From: Pseudopyrenochaeta lycopersici
Taxonomy: Eukaryota > Ascomycota > Dothideomycetes > Pleosporales > Pseudopyrenochaetaceae
Assembly: GCA_003313425.1 (NCBI GenBank)
Contig: NHZP01000028.1
Coordinates: forward strand, 372,001-436,000
Length of the DNA stretch: 64,000 nt
Direction of reading: 5' to 3'
In this document: positions 21,879 to 33,725 of the stretch, in pieces
Layout of the letters: each line of letters opens with the position of its first letter
Numbering within the stretch: position 1 is the stretch's first letter
The notes under the pieces: generated by a model
What the model was told of the DNA's origin: nothing
Database searches by the model: none
The model's input: only the letters and a program-made list of their open reading frames with translations
Made by a program: the position numbers and the translations under genes

Positions 21879-22661
21879 GCCAGTGCAAGGGATAGGACAG
21901 TGCGCCGACAGCTGTGCCTCACTGTGCCACTGTCGGCCACCTCATCGTCTATCCTACATGCAAACTCTGTTCTCGTTGTTACCGTTCGATGTACCTGAAA
22001 ATCCCCGCACACAACAGTACGATACATTGTCATGATTCGCCAGCGGCGCGAACCAGCAAAATAATGTCAAGGTCTTTCAAACTTTATCAAAAGAAACATT
22101 TGCAGCGTCCCCTCTATTGCTGTGCAGTTGCAAATTAGATTGAATTTGAAACTCCGATCACATATCTTACAGGCCATCTGGGGAGATGGTCGATATCGTT
22201 CTCCGCCTTTGAGATCCTTACGTAGAAGGTACCAGCAACCTATTCATGAACAAAGCAAAACTTTTTCAATCTGGGGATGAATTAACACATTGGTGGCGAT
22301 CCTGTTGATTCTACTGCGTGTAAACCCCTGTGGAATCGATCTTCCTGTTAACGAAAATGTCGCAATGCTGTCCACGTAAATTTTCAGCTGTTCCCTTCAA
22401 TACATATACCACACCCTTTATCTCAAAGTAGATCTATCACCACCTGCATCACGAACATCGATCACATAATGTTCAACAAGGTTCGGAAATACATAGATAT
22501 TGGTGACCGTGGTAAATTGCAGGTTGAACACAGCACGACGCCGCAACTAACGTGCAATGCAATACATGAAGGGAATGCCCTACTGAGGGACAAACCCCTC
22601 AGAGTATGCTGCCTCCACACGAACGTAAGAGCCACTGCTCTTGACCTGTCTGACATTCCAA
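21879..22661. other. Intergenic, 3' side of the ATPase gene
   Basis: No recognisable coding sequence. The right part is expected to hold the ATPase 3' untranslated region. Confidence 0.4.
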
Positions 22662-25600
22662 CTAAACCTTCTCATGCATGTTCTGCGTCTCTCCTGTCGT
22701 GGTAACCGGGTCATTACTGTAGTATCGACCAAAGACTCGATCCTCAATATCCATGTTTTTGTCGACCTTGCCAGTTGTCTTACGGGCCCTGCGGCGGAAG
22801 TAGATCCTCTTGCACCACTTCCACGCCTCCACGCCTGCAAAGAAGATGCCAGCGGCAATGAATACGATACCCCATTCCCAGTCGATTGGCGCGTGTTTAA
22901 ACACCACCGTATTGATGACAGGGATATAGATGACCGGGAACAGCGTAACGAAGCCAGCGAAGATGGCCCAGAAAAGAAACTGGTTGCGCCACACATCGAC
23001 GGCCCACTGAGTGAAGTAGCGTTTCGAACCGGGCTGCATGCGGAAGAAGGAACGACGCATATCGATCATTTCCCACGCCAAGAAAAGCGCGAACCACGTC
23101 AGACAGGCAAATGTTGTTGCGCGTGCCCGGAAGACAAGTTCACACGACTCGCTGTAAGTTTCATTGCAGCCGGTGCCGAGATTACCGTCGCCGAAGCCGT
23201 AGACAACGAGAACAAAGCTAGATAGGCAGAGTAGAGTAATCCACAGCCCGTAGACCACCATGTCAACGAGGAACTCCATGGTGAAGATACCGGTCTTTAG
23301 CGACTGAGGTGGGCGCTGTAGGATGTCGGGTACGGCTCTTTCAAACCCTAGGCCCATGTCGGGCATACCAGAAGTCGCCATGATGATCCAGACCACCTGT
23401 ACAGGGGCGAGTGGGAACACAGACAATCCAGTAGAGTCTTTGAAAGCGAGACCGACGAGGAGGGTACCGGCCTGGGCGACATTTTCCGCGAGAACGTGTA
23501 GCACAAACTTCTGGATGTTGTCGAAGATTCGGCGACCTTCTTCGATAGCAGCCAGGATAGATGCGAAGTTGTCATCGGTCAACACGATATCGGATGCTTC
23601 CTATATTGAGGTCAGCAACGAATCGAAGACAGGGAGCTTGGATGAAGGGCTTCTTAGTACTTTCGCTACGTCTGAACCAGCTTGTCCCATTGCAATGCCA
23701 ACGTCGGCACGCTTGAGCGAGGGTGAGTCGTTGACACCGTCACCAGTCTGTATTATTATACATGAGCAAATCGATCAAACGATGCAAAAACGAAAGGCTC
23801 ACCATAGCACAAAACCTTCCTCGACGATGAAGGGCCTCAATCATGCGGACTTTGGTGCTGGGTGCACATCTCGCGACTACCAGAGGCAACACAGGCAATT
23901 CGTCAACTTGGTCTTCCGAGAGACTGTCAAACTCGGAAGCGGTCATAACCAAGGATTTCGCAACGTGTGCAGAAATGCGCTTCATGCGGTGGGTAGAAGG
24001 TAAAATCCCGACTTCGATGGCGATAGCTTTGGCAGTCTCTGGGTGATCACCAGTAAGCATGTGCACCTCTATTCCCGCCTCGTGGCATTGGCGTACAGCA
24101 GGAGCAGATTCGGGTCGAGGGGGATCGTATAGACCGATCAGTCCACGGAAGACAAGTTCAGATTCGACGGAAGCACGGTCAACCTCAGCTCCTTTCTCGA
24201 CCTGGACAGGATACTTCTTGCTAGCCAAAGCCAACACACGCAGACCGAGACCAGCCAAAGCCTCCATGTTCTGCAGGATCTCGTTACGGAAATCCTCGGT
24301 GACTTCTTGAGCTCCCTCCTCATCATCGGTGAGATACGCCGTACAGCTTTGAATGACTCGCTCAACAGCACCCTTGGTAAAAGCGAAGTTGCCACTCGAA
24401 TGCTTCATGATCACCGACATGCGCTTGACATCCGAGTCGAAAGGAAGCTCCACCAAGTCATCCCACTGTGCCGATTCGCCCTTGACAAGGTGAGTACGAT
24501 TCATTCCAAAGCGAGCAGCGAACACCTGAATGGCTATCTCGGTCGGATCACCATGGGCTTCCCATACACCGTCGTCCTTCTGCTTTACAGCAGCGAGATT
24601 GGCCAAAGATGCAACATTGAGGAAGTGCTGAAAGCGGCCGTGCTTGTGGCCGTCAATCTTCTCTGGCAAGACGACTTCACCGCAAGCAGAGCCGCCAGCT
24701 TTGAGGTCCATCTTTCGAGGTGCGTCAGGGCCGAAGCGGACGTCACCGGCTGTAGGATCCTGAGGAGCAGTAGAATTTTCAATAGTATACGTCCCTACGC
24801 CTGGAATCCACGCACCACGGGCAATCATCTTACCCTGGGTCAAAGTTCCAGTTTTATCAGAGCAGATATCTGTTACACCTCCGAGGGCTTCCAGCGATTT
24901 AAGGTTCCGCACGATAACATGGCGTTTGACCATGCTCTTGGTTCCAGCTGCCATAGTTATAGTAAGGACAACCACCAAACTAGCTGGGATCATAGACAAG
25001 CCTGTAGCGACTGCATAGATGATGACTTCCTGTCTGGCATTGAACTTGTTTGCCCCGAGGACAATGATCGCGCAGACAACTGCTATGCCAAACAGCAGCA
25101 TAGCGAGCTTAGACAGCTTCCTCTGTAAAGGAGTTCCGACATTGAGGCCAAGGAATCGCCCGATAGCGTCAGTGAAAGTGAGCGTATACGCCTCGAGGTA
25201 GCGGTGTGGTTTCGCTTTGCCATTCTCCTTGCGCTTCACAGGTCGAACGTTGGATTTGGTCTCGCGCAGCTGAACAGCGATGGCGCCAATCTCCGTATAC
25301 TGTCCAGTGGCAAACACAATGCCCTTGGCACGGCCTTTGGTGACGTTGGATGAACTATAGGCGACGTTGAGGCGATCACCAGGGCCGGTCTTCTCGGGGA
25401 AGGTTGCTTCCTCCTGTTTGCGGACTGGCAGTGACTCTCCAGTCAATAAAGCTTCATCAGTCTCGAAGTTGACAGCCTCAAACACCCTGGAATCTGATTA
25501 GCTTGAGAACATGAAGAAAATGTGAGAAAGAACTGGACGGACCTCATGTCGGCAGGGACAGTATCGCCTGTCTTGACTTCGATCACGTCGCCGGGAACGA

Positions 25601-26084
25601 CTTCAGCTGATGGAACAGTGACCTGTTGGCCACCACGAATCAAACGCGCAGTCGGTGAGCTTAAAGAGCGCAAAGAGTCCATCGTCTTCTCAGCGGACCA
25701 TTCTTGGAAGAACCCGACAATAATGTTGAGGAGGATCACAGCAGTGACGACCCCGCCTTCAATCCATGACTGAATGCCGAAACTGACAGCCATGGCGAGA
25801 ATCAACACCAATGTCATTGCGTTGGCAATCTGGGCAATAAGAATCTTGATGGGGGACACGCCTTCCATTTCTCCAAGTTCATTTGGGCCATAGTCGTTAA
25901 GGCGACGTTTGGCTTCAGCATCGTCGAGGCCGTTCCAGGTCTCGGTCTTTAGTTCTCTCACAGTTTGCTCGACAGTAAGACTGTGAGGGGGTAGTGACAA
26001 GGGCTTGTTGGATTGGCCGCTGACATGGCCCTCGAGAGACGCGGTATTTTCCTTTCCCGTCATGTTGATGTTGAAAGGGTTCAA
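22662..26084 (-). CDS. ENA-type (P-type IID) Na+/K+ efflux ATPase
   Basis: Model in coding order: 26084-25543, 25486-23803, 23747-23661, 23600-22662, with introns of 56, 55 and 60 bp that keep frame and have GT...AG ends; 1083 residues. P-type landmarks are all present: M1-M2 ([29 protein letters not shown]), the actuator loop LLTGESLPV near residue 195, M4 with IPASLVV (the ENA form rather than the PEGL of SERCA pumps), the phosphorylation motif SDKTGTLT (Asp near 391), [14 protein letters not shown], and [17 protein letters not shown] split by an intron. ENA pumps export Na+ or K+ at the plasma membrane at high salt or alkaline pH. All motifs are intact, so this is a functional host gene. 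A Ca2+-ATPase label, sometimes given to this group, is less likely. Confidence 0.93.
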
Positions 26085-27399
26085 GGTATGTTGTGGTGAG
26101 TGGTGGATCTACCCTTTAATATGTAAAATCTCTTGTATGTAGCTAACGTTCAAATCTTCTTCGGAATCTCGTCCTGCGGGCTATGCCGTGGACCAATTTG
26201 GTGGGATAGTCGTAGGGTGTTGAATCCATAAAGCCTTCAGGATGGGGGCTGGAACAGACTTCTCCTCCCGATTCGTGCCTTGATTGGCAAGGAGAAACGA
26301 GCTTAGCAGGAGTTGGAATAAGTCGGGGGTTGTGGTGTTGGGAGCTTGAAGCAGGCTTCCGGACAAGGTATAACGGATGGGATCCTTTGGAACGACTTGG
26401 AAGAGCGATGCGATGAGGAGGAGCAGCGAAGCCTTATTATTTGAGGAAACCAGATTCGTTTCCGGAAAGTGTTGCCAAGCATCACGTGGTATCACGTGGA
26501 CAGACTAAGATCCGTGCCGCGGACCGCCAAGTTCACTTACAAACTTTTCCTACTGCCAAGTCAACTTTGGCCGTAGGACCAGCCACTAGAGACTCATCAG
26601 CCTCCTCAGGTCGCTTGGCCTGACACTCATGCGGGTTAGCATGTCGGTTAAAGCGGGATCTGCTACTTGGCATCACAGGATCAGCACTTTGACCGCCTCT
26701 TGCACCAGGCCGATGCATCGTTCGCGTTCAACAGAGGTATCGGCAAACGCTCTGCGTTTCGTCCTCCGGTCGACAGTACGTTTGAACAAACTTTGCCGTA
26801 GCAGCATCAAGCCTCGATCCGCCCAGCCAAACTGCTCATGATGCCCTACCTTGCGTTAACCGAAAGACCAGCCCGTGCAAACTCACCGGACGCTCTGACG
26901 TTTTGCTTCTATAAATAGCACCAACGGCGTGTTTCTATCGACGTCATAGAGGGGGTTGTGTTCCGTGCGCTTAAAATCAAGAATCTGATGACGAAGTGCC
27001 AGGGATCAAGAGCCTTGTCACCTCTTCTTTCGAGGTCGATTGCCCAGAACTCCAATTGAAACTCGCAACGCAACCTTTTTGTGCCTAGGCTGACCATGGC
27101 CTCCTCAGGCGCCGATACGGCCCCATTCCTTCAGTATCATGAACCCGGAAGTATGCCTTGTCTCTCCGTTCCTCGCGCCAGCGTTTCTGGAACGGTGTAA
27201 TCTCAACTGACACAGTGCTAAGTCGTCGATATTCTGATCTTAATTTCCTTCTTTATGTTCCTTTGGATCTCTGAGTACGGAGGTGCCTTTCAAAAGTTCT
27301 TGCCTGACAGGGATTGTCTGCGCCACAGACGCCACGGTCCTTGGCAAGGTTTCTGAGTGACATGGCCCCACGTTGGAGCCGTAGATGAGGCATCCTGTT
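26085..27399. other. ATPase promoter side and intergenic DNA
   Basis: About 1.3 kb upstream of the ATPase with only short frames lacking domains. Promoter elements cannot be assigned by eye. Confidence 0.4.
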
Positions 27400-28923
27400 G
27401 ATATCCTTGAAGATCTTACCTCCTATTCTGTTGGAGGAGCTGTCCCTACGATAGCCCCTAATACTGATGTAGCCACACGCGCTCTTATCGTTACCCTGAA
27501 GGGAGTTAAGAATAAGACTACCTTTAAAGTTGCTTAGGTTACAGGTATCCCTACACGCACGATTAACTCTATCTACGCACGAGCAATCTAATGTAGATTT
27601 GATCCTCACGAGCGCCCTGTTGAGATCCGTAATAAACACCTTGAAGATGCTCCTCGTACAGGCAGGCTGGTTAAATAGACTAAGGCTGTACGTGACTCTG
27701 TTCTCTAGAAAGTAAGGGGTGATAGATATGGAAGGGAGAAGTCTTGCGTTGACCTTGCTGGGTCTCTTAGCTAAGAGGGGATTAATATATCTGCTTCTAC
27801 AGTCTGGCGGGTGCTCAAGAAAGCAGGATTTAAGAAGACCAAGCCAACGAGGAAGCCTTGCTTAACGAAGAAGATAAAGAGATAAGAGACTTAAGTAGTG
27901 TAAAGACTATAAACATTAGACGCTTAAGGATTGGATAAATGTTATCTAGTCTGACGAGATATCTGTTGTCCTTCTTTATTAACGTAGAGGCTATAGGATC
28001 TGGAGGAAGGCAGATAAGGCTTTTGTACGCAGCTGTATACGTGAGAGATAGAAGGGCTATTCTAAGTTTATATTCTAGGGCTGCTTCACGTATAATAAGA
28101 AAGGACCTTATTATTGTTAGACTCCTAAGATAAAGAAAGAGAGAGAGTGGTCTGTTATAGATATTAAAGTACTTAATAAGGATCTTGAGCCTCTAATGAA
28201 AGAGTAGTGGGAGCTAGAGACTGGAGTGAGGAGACTAGGTCTACGTAATAAGCCTGGCCCTCCTCCTTAGTAGAGATAGAGTAAGAAGACTAGCAAGCTC
28301 ACGCGTGGCACAGGTATAGGTATTAACTGGTGGCGATATTAATTACGAGTTCTTATCCTAAAGTTACTTCCTTTTATAAAGGAGTGTCTGAAGGAGCGTC
28401 TCAAAACTGTTGTTTAAGAGGATAAAGCACCTACTTACTACTACTACGCGTAGGCGCACGTTGTCAGATTCAAGGACTATTTGGCTTGATCTTTGATGGA
28501 TTTTGATGATGAGCGTGATTGATTGATTTTTGTTCCCTATTTTCTCCTCTTATGGAGTGTGTGTGTGCCAAGTGGTTACACTCGAGCTTTGTGCTACAAT
28601 ACAGTATCGCGTACCTTGTATCTGACAACAGCACTTGTGTAGTCTGACACACGTATATAGCCTGTATAAGGTAGATAGGCTCCTCTAGTATAGTAACTCG
28701 CCTGACCTGAACGCTATTGAGCCCTGTTGGCTATAGATGAAAAGATATACTACGAAGAAGGGAGCTCTAAAAAATAGAGAGGAGGCAATTAGAGTATGGT
28801 AGAAGTGCTGGGAGGAGCTCCCTTAGGAGAAGATACAGGCCTGGATAGAACGTATTCCTGTACATATCTAACAGATTATTGACCTTGAAGGTGGTAACGA
28901 GTATAAGGAGGGCAGGCGCGTAG
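27400..28923 (+). pseudogene. Tc1/mariner element destroyed by RIP
   Basis: One frame can be followed from about 27460 (TDVATRALIVTLKG; VTGIPTRTINSIYARA; RVLKKAGFKKTKPTRKP) through at least seven TAA/TAG stops in the first 450 bp, several where Trp or Gln is expected. Later pieces include WSDEIS-like and GCFTYN-like sequence, and after the MITE a clear NSPDLNAIEPCWLWMKR block with the catalytic Glu (about 28690-28745), then WIERIPVHI. The region is AT-rich compared with its neighbours. It ends at the LINE target duplication at 28924. Confidence 0.8.
28460..28629. mobile_element. 170-bp MITE within the RIP-mutated Tc1
   Basis: GTTGTCAGATTCAAGG at 28460 and its inverse CCTTGTATCTGACAAC ending at 28629 form 16-bp inverted repeats with one mismatch around non-coding DNA. 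The flanking transposase sequence resumes after it. No clear target duplication. Confidence 0.6.
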
Positions 28924-28938
28924 GCAGGTTGATGATTG

Positions 28939-31900
28939 GATTGGATTGGATTTGTCCTACTCGGTTTCAGCCGCGCTTTCTCCGCAGCTATGCCCGGTGC
29001 AGCTGGCGTGGCAGACAGCCGACGCGGTGCGGATGTTGATCCGCGCCGCCCCACGTCACCCCAAGAAGAGCCGTCTGTCCCCAGAGGCCTGCCTATTTCC
29101 CTCAACCACTATCTCCATATGCTTCTCACGGCCATCTAGATACTGGTTCTACTGACTGAATGCTGTGTTTCTAGGCTCGTAGAGGCATTTTGCCTCGTCC
29201 GTCGCGTCCGCAATACCTACAGTCTTCCCCCAGCGCTTGGCGTCGTCTGCGCATCTCTGATCCCTACTTGCCCAAGGATCTGCGTTTGTTCCATATACTC
29301 GATGGCTTTGATGGCTAGCTGTGGCTTGCTCAGGATGGCCCGGAGGTTGTGTCGTCCGGATAGGTTGCCAAAGATGTGGTGCCGGAGGTCCTTGTACTTA
29401 CTGCAGCGGAGGAGGATGTGGGCGACAGTCTGCCGCCTTTCCCCACACTGACAACGGGCGTTGGTAATGCCTGGCACTCTTCGGCTGAAGAGAAAGTCGT
29501 TTAGGCCGATTTTCTCGGTGCGCAGCTGCACCAGCAGTGCACTTTCTCGCTTGCTCAGTTCCCTATGGAGCTGGAGCACCTTCTTGGCTGGCCGTGGTGT
29601 GTGTCTATAGGTCGCCCGGCCCTTCGTCTCAGTTCTCCAGCTGGCTATCCATGCCCTTTCCGTCTGTGTCTTGCACCATCTCTTGAGCGTTGATCTGAGC
29701 GGGTGCAGCTGGGGAGGCGCGTCTGCTGGTGGCTGATTGCGGCCGTCCTCTCTCCATCCAGTGGCTTCCTTGGCGGCCTTGTCAACAGCTTCGTTTCCTG
29801 AGATGCCCGTGTGGGCTGGTATCCATCGTACGGTCACTGCCCGGCCCTTCTCCTGGAGCTGTTGGATTTGTCGCGCGATCTCCTCGAGAATGTAAGCCCC
29901 AGATCGCCCTTCCGCCTTGGTTATAGACCAGATGGCTGCCTGGTTGTCTGTGTATATAGCGATTTCCTGCCGTTCGCCGTTCCGGTCTGCATATTCATGT
30001 GCAATCCGTAGCGCTAGGCTGATGCCCTGCAGCTCGGCTGCGTATACTGTCGAGACCGTGTCTGGTCCCATGTACACGGTGCGTGTCTGCTGAGTAAGTG
30101 GGCACACTGCAGCAGACCCGATTTCGCCATCGATGCCACTGCCGTCTGTGTAGATGCTGAGGCTCTTTCCTGTTGCGAATTCCCGGTCGTGTCGTCTGCG
30201 GGCCTTCTTCGCATCGCCGTCGATGTGTGTTTTTGGGCCTCGCCGCCATGGTTGAGTGATAAACGGGGGAATGGGTTCTTGCCTGTCGAGGTCGCGTACC
30301 TGCTTGCTTCTCATTTCTTCGTAGACTCTCTGCCAGGGGTTTTTGTGTGCTCTACGGTTCTTGTTTACGACTATAGGTGCAGGCTCGGTCGGTTCAAAGC
30401 CTGCAACCTTCGCGATGTCCTTGCATGAGGACAGTCGGGTGACAATATCTGCGTTGTGCTTCCAGATCTGTTGTTCGATGGGCAAGAGGAATGTCTCGAT
30501 GTCAAGCGCTGCTCTTGATGTTGCTTTGTATGCGCCACAGATGCTTCTTGCAGCTCTTGCTTGGATGCTCCGCAAGGCTTTCATCGTCCTGTGCGTGTAT
30601 GTGCGCTTCTTGTCATTGAGGTTTGCGTTGGACCAGATGGAGCAGGCATACATCATCTGAGGTAGTGCTGTGCCTTCGTACAGTCTGCGCATATCTTGTA
30701 GGCTGATGCCCCAGGTGGAGCTTCCCAGACTGCTGAGCATGTGCACTGTCCGTGTTGCTTTCTGCTTGATCGTCTCTACTTGCTCTCTCCACTTTAGCTT
30801 GGAGTCTAGGGTCAGTCCGAGGTACTTGCAGGTCGCCTTGGGCTTGATCTCGCCCCAAGTGGTATGGACGGGAGCGCCTGTGTCGGCGCGTTTGCGTGAC
30901 CTTGTAAAGTGCGTCAGCTGGAACTTGTCTGGAGCGAATACGGACGCATGAGTGTCGGCCCAGCGTTGTGCCTTCTCGAGTATTGCGCCTAGTATCTCGC
31001 ACGTCCGCTCTGTGCTTTTTCCCCACACGAGGATGGCGACGTCGTCGATGTATCCTGTCGACATCGCGTCGGTTTCCTCGTTGCATTGCTCGATCAGGTC
31101 TGCGTTGTAGAAGAGGTAGAGCATTGGTGATAGCGGCGAGCCCTGAGTTGTTTCTGAACAGCATGTGACGAGGTGGCGTATATGCCTATAGGCAAATACG
31201 CCACGATGGAGTCTGTGGCTTGTCTGCCTTCGTAGGCAGATACAGCCCACGTGTATATAAGTACTCAGAAGACTATAGGTCAATCGATACTCTTGAAGAA
31301 TCACATTTTCAACTCCCTGAGGTATACCAGTACTAGTTGCATATTCCCTGGACGGGAATCCATCGATGGAGATGTGCGTGTGTCTATCGCTCAAGAAGCT
31401 TGCTATCCAGCTGACTATTCTCTCGTCGACCTTCCGCTGCCGTAGGTTGTGCAGTAGCCGTTTAAGGGATACGTTGTCGAAGGCTCCCGAGACGTCTAGT
31501 AGCAGGAGGCTGGCTACTTGGTCGCCCTTTCCTTTGTTCCACGTCTCGTATATCTTTGCTGTGACGGCGTGCAGTGCGTGTTCAGCAGAACGCAGCTTCC
31601 TTCCGCCCATGTGTGTTGGTGGCAGCACTTGGTGGGTTTCAACTAGATAACTGAGTCTCCGAGCTATCACTGCATCCATGATCTTGCCAGTTGTGTTGAG
31701 CAGCGCGATGGGTCGGTATGCTTTAGGGACTGTGTAACCGGCTTTGTCGGGTTTGCGAAGCACCGCCGTGATCGATGCACGGAAGCGAACAGGACAGTAT
31801 CCGATTCGTAAGCTTTGGTTGAAGATCCTTGTCAGGTGGGCTGCAATCGGCACAAGTCCAGCTTGCAGGGCTCTATTCGTGATTCCGTCTGGGCCTGGGG

Positions 31901-32401
31901 CTTTGAGCGGCGACGCTGCTCGGATTGCTGTCCGAACCTCTTCTTCCTCAATTGGCGGCATCTCGATCTGGCCACTATAATGCGTGTTGTCAATGTCTGC
32001 CAGGTCTGCTTCAGGCGGCCTGGGGAAGAAGATTTCTCGGAACAGCTCGGCTTTGTCTGCTGGCTCTACCAGTTCGCGCTGCGTTTCGGGGTGGCGTATG
32101 GCCGGTGTGGTCCTAGTTGGCTGGTTGTGTCTTGTTCTTGCCCACTTGGCCAGCTTCCATAGAGCTTCTGGTGATTCTGCTGCTTTCTCTATGCGCTGTC
32201 GATGTGCTTTGCGCAGTGCTTTGCTGATCGTTCTCGCTTTGCGGTTCCTGGCACTGCGATAGGCCTCCCATGTCTCGTCTGTGTGGCGTCTAGTATATGC
32301 TCTCTTCAGTCGCTTGGTCTCAGCTAGCACTGTTGTGCATTCCTCAGTCCATCCCTCTCGCGCGTAAGATGAATGGCGGGCCTGAGGCACCGCTCTGTCT
32401 A
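28939..32401 (-). mobile_element. LINE (Tad/I-type) retrotransposon, 5'-truncated, 15-bp target duplication
   Basis: GCAGGTTGATGATTG stands at 28924-28938 and again at 32402-32416, flanking the element. The 3' end on the minus strand is at the left: untranslated sequence with GCGGCTGAAACCGAGTAGGA followed by a TCCAA-type tail. The apurinic endonuclease region expected at the 5' side is missing, as in an incompletely reverse-transcribed copy. Confidence 0.88.
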
Positions 32402-32409
32402 GCAGGTTG

Positions 32410-32443
<34 letters not shown>

Positions 32444-32450
32444 CATTCAT
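29217..32450 (-). CDS. LINE reverse transcriptase-RNase H polyprotein, open but truncated and with an in-frame insert
   Basis: 1077 codons without a stop. The first 16 or so residues (MNESINQSINQSI) are translated target duplication and GATT microsatellite, not element sequence. The reverse transcriptase follows: SPLKAPGPDGITNRAL, RPIALLNTTGKIMD, LLLLDVSGAFDNV, and the catalytic STGYIDDVAILV. Between STGIPQG and SPLSPMLY, 58 extra residues come from a 174-bp insertion (31141-31314). RNase H has IYTDGSGIDG, AAELQGISLAL, YTDNQAAIWS and WIPAHTGISGNEAVD. It ends with a Cys/His motif (CQCGERRQTVAHILLRC). The copy lacks the endonuclease and has its RT palm split, so it is almost surely inactive although open. 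Confidence 0.9.
31141..31321. mobile_element. LTR-like 174-bp insertion inside RT gene
   Basis: CCCTGAG is duplicated at 31141-31147 and 31315-31321 (at least 5 bp of true target duplication), bounding a segment with AGTTG...CAACT ends. Inside are a near-perfect palindrome (about 31174-31201), a second hairpin (about 31222-31242), and a TATATAAG box at 31253. The size is divisible by three and one frame is stop-free. A solo LTR or TRIM/MITE is most likely. Confidence 0.65.
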
Positions 32451-33589
32451 TCATTCATTCAATCCTACTCGGTTTCAGCCGCAATTCCCGCAGCTATGCC
32501 CGGATGCAGAGGGTTGGCGGACAGCCGACGCGTTGTTGAATAAACCAGCACCGCCCCACTTCACCATACCTATGGTACGGCCAGCTGTCCCCTTGCCCCT
32601 GCGTGGTCTGGCTTCTATCTACGACTATGTACATTTCGCCTTAAGAAGTGACGTGTTTGCCTGCGTTTGTGTTCCGCAAGTTGTTGTTCCTGTGTGTATG
32701 CCGTACTCGAAGCCTTGTATCTGTAACATTGTTTCAAGGCTCGTAGAGGCGCGTTACCTCGTGTGTTGCGACCGCAATACCTTCAGTCTCCCCCTAGCGT
32801 TCAGCTTTCGTGTATGCTAGCTTGCCCCCGTGCCCCCAGGGCTTAGAATATGTTCCCTGATTTCTGATGTTCTTAAGGTGTTATAATGCCGTCCACTAGG
32901 TTCCTATGTGGCTGTGTTGTATGGTGTGACCTGCTACCAAGCGCAGCGGCAGCGGCATCTCGTCGTGACGCAGCTCCACAAGGGCGATGCTCCGCTCGTG
33001 CGGGCCGTTGAGTCTACTGGGTATGAGAGCTCTTGCGCGAATCTCCTCAGACCTTGTCGGGTGTGTCGAGGGGGCACCACTCCTTCGACACGGGGTGGGT
33101 GCGACAGTGGACGAGGCTGTCTGATGATCTGTAAGTATGTTATGGCACCGATGGTAGCATGCCGGGGTGTCTGTGAGGTAATTCGCGCGAGAGGTGATGC
33201 TGTTCAGCCCGAGGGCTCGTCGATGCGGGACGTCGCAAACATTGTCGGTTGGTGATGGGCTGACCAGAAAGCCCATCAGCGACTGTGTTGTGTGTGTTGT
33301 GACTGTTGTGCTCAAGGGGTGTCTGGGCTCCGTCGTCGCGTCTTGCGTTGCTGTGTTGCGGCTAGATGGCTGCTGCTGCGTGTGGTGGACATGTCATGTT
33401 AAGTAGCTTGCTCGCGGATTCTGTCTGTCCGTCCCTGCCAGGGCCGCAACGGCGGCTCTACAGGTACCAAATCGACGCGGAGGGACGCGTGATGGCCTGT
33501 AGAGACCGTTGCGGCCACTGGTAGATGTGCTATGATGCTTTTGTGATGGGTTTTCCAAAAATTAAGTTCTCGCTGTTTGTCGTGTTTCC

Positions 33590-33590
<1 letters not shown>
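32417..33590 (-). mobile_element. Short LINE-related copy without RT domain
   Basis: The left end has the (GATT)n/(ATTC)n tail and then 3' untranslated sequence closely like that of the neighbouring LINE (the CCTACTCGGTTTCAGCCGC block, the GCTCGTAGAGGCG block, and a Pro/Leu-rich end near 32800). Towards its 5' side lie only a 139-codon frame (33315-32896) without recognisable domain and a strong inverted repeat. It ends against the tail of a third copy at 33591. It may be an internally deleted LINE or a non-autonomous derivative. Confidence 0.6.
33441..33516. repeat. Inverted repeat in the 5' part of the short LINE-related copy
   Basis: GGCCGCAACGG..CTCTACAGG (33441 onward) pairs with CCTGTAGAG.CCGTTGCGGCC (to 33516) around a loop of about 30 bases. 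It may be a structured leader. Confidence 0.6.
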
Positions 33591-33623
<33 letters not shown>

Positions 33624-33725
33624 TTGTCCTACTCGGTTTCAGCCGCGTTTTCTCCGCAGCTATGCCCGGTTGGCTAGCTTAGCTAACAGCCGACGCGGCA
33701 CAGACGTTAATCCGTGCCGCCCGAC
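33591..33725 (-). mobile_element. LINE 3'-end fragment with (GATT)n tail
   Basis: A GATT repeat of about 30 bp followed by TTGTCCTACTCGGTTTCAGC, CGCAGCTATGCCCGG and CAGCCGACGCGG, the same 3' end as the two copies to the left and in the same orientation. Its upstream part is cut by the DDE transposon starting at 33726. Confidence 0.75.

Noticed and set aside
22641..25128. Several plus-strand frames of 200-270 codons across the ATPase
   Set aside because: Antisense shadows of a well supported P-type ATPase; no domains of their own.
30613..31164. 183-codon frame in the LINE in another phase
   Set aside because: Overlaps the RT frame and has no recognisable motif.
28441..33624. Possible CRISPR-like array from GATT repeats
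   Set aside because: Simple tetranucleotide tails of LINEs; no spacers or cas genes, and the organism is a fungus.
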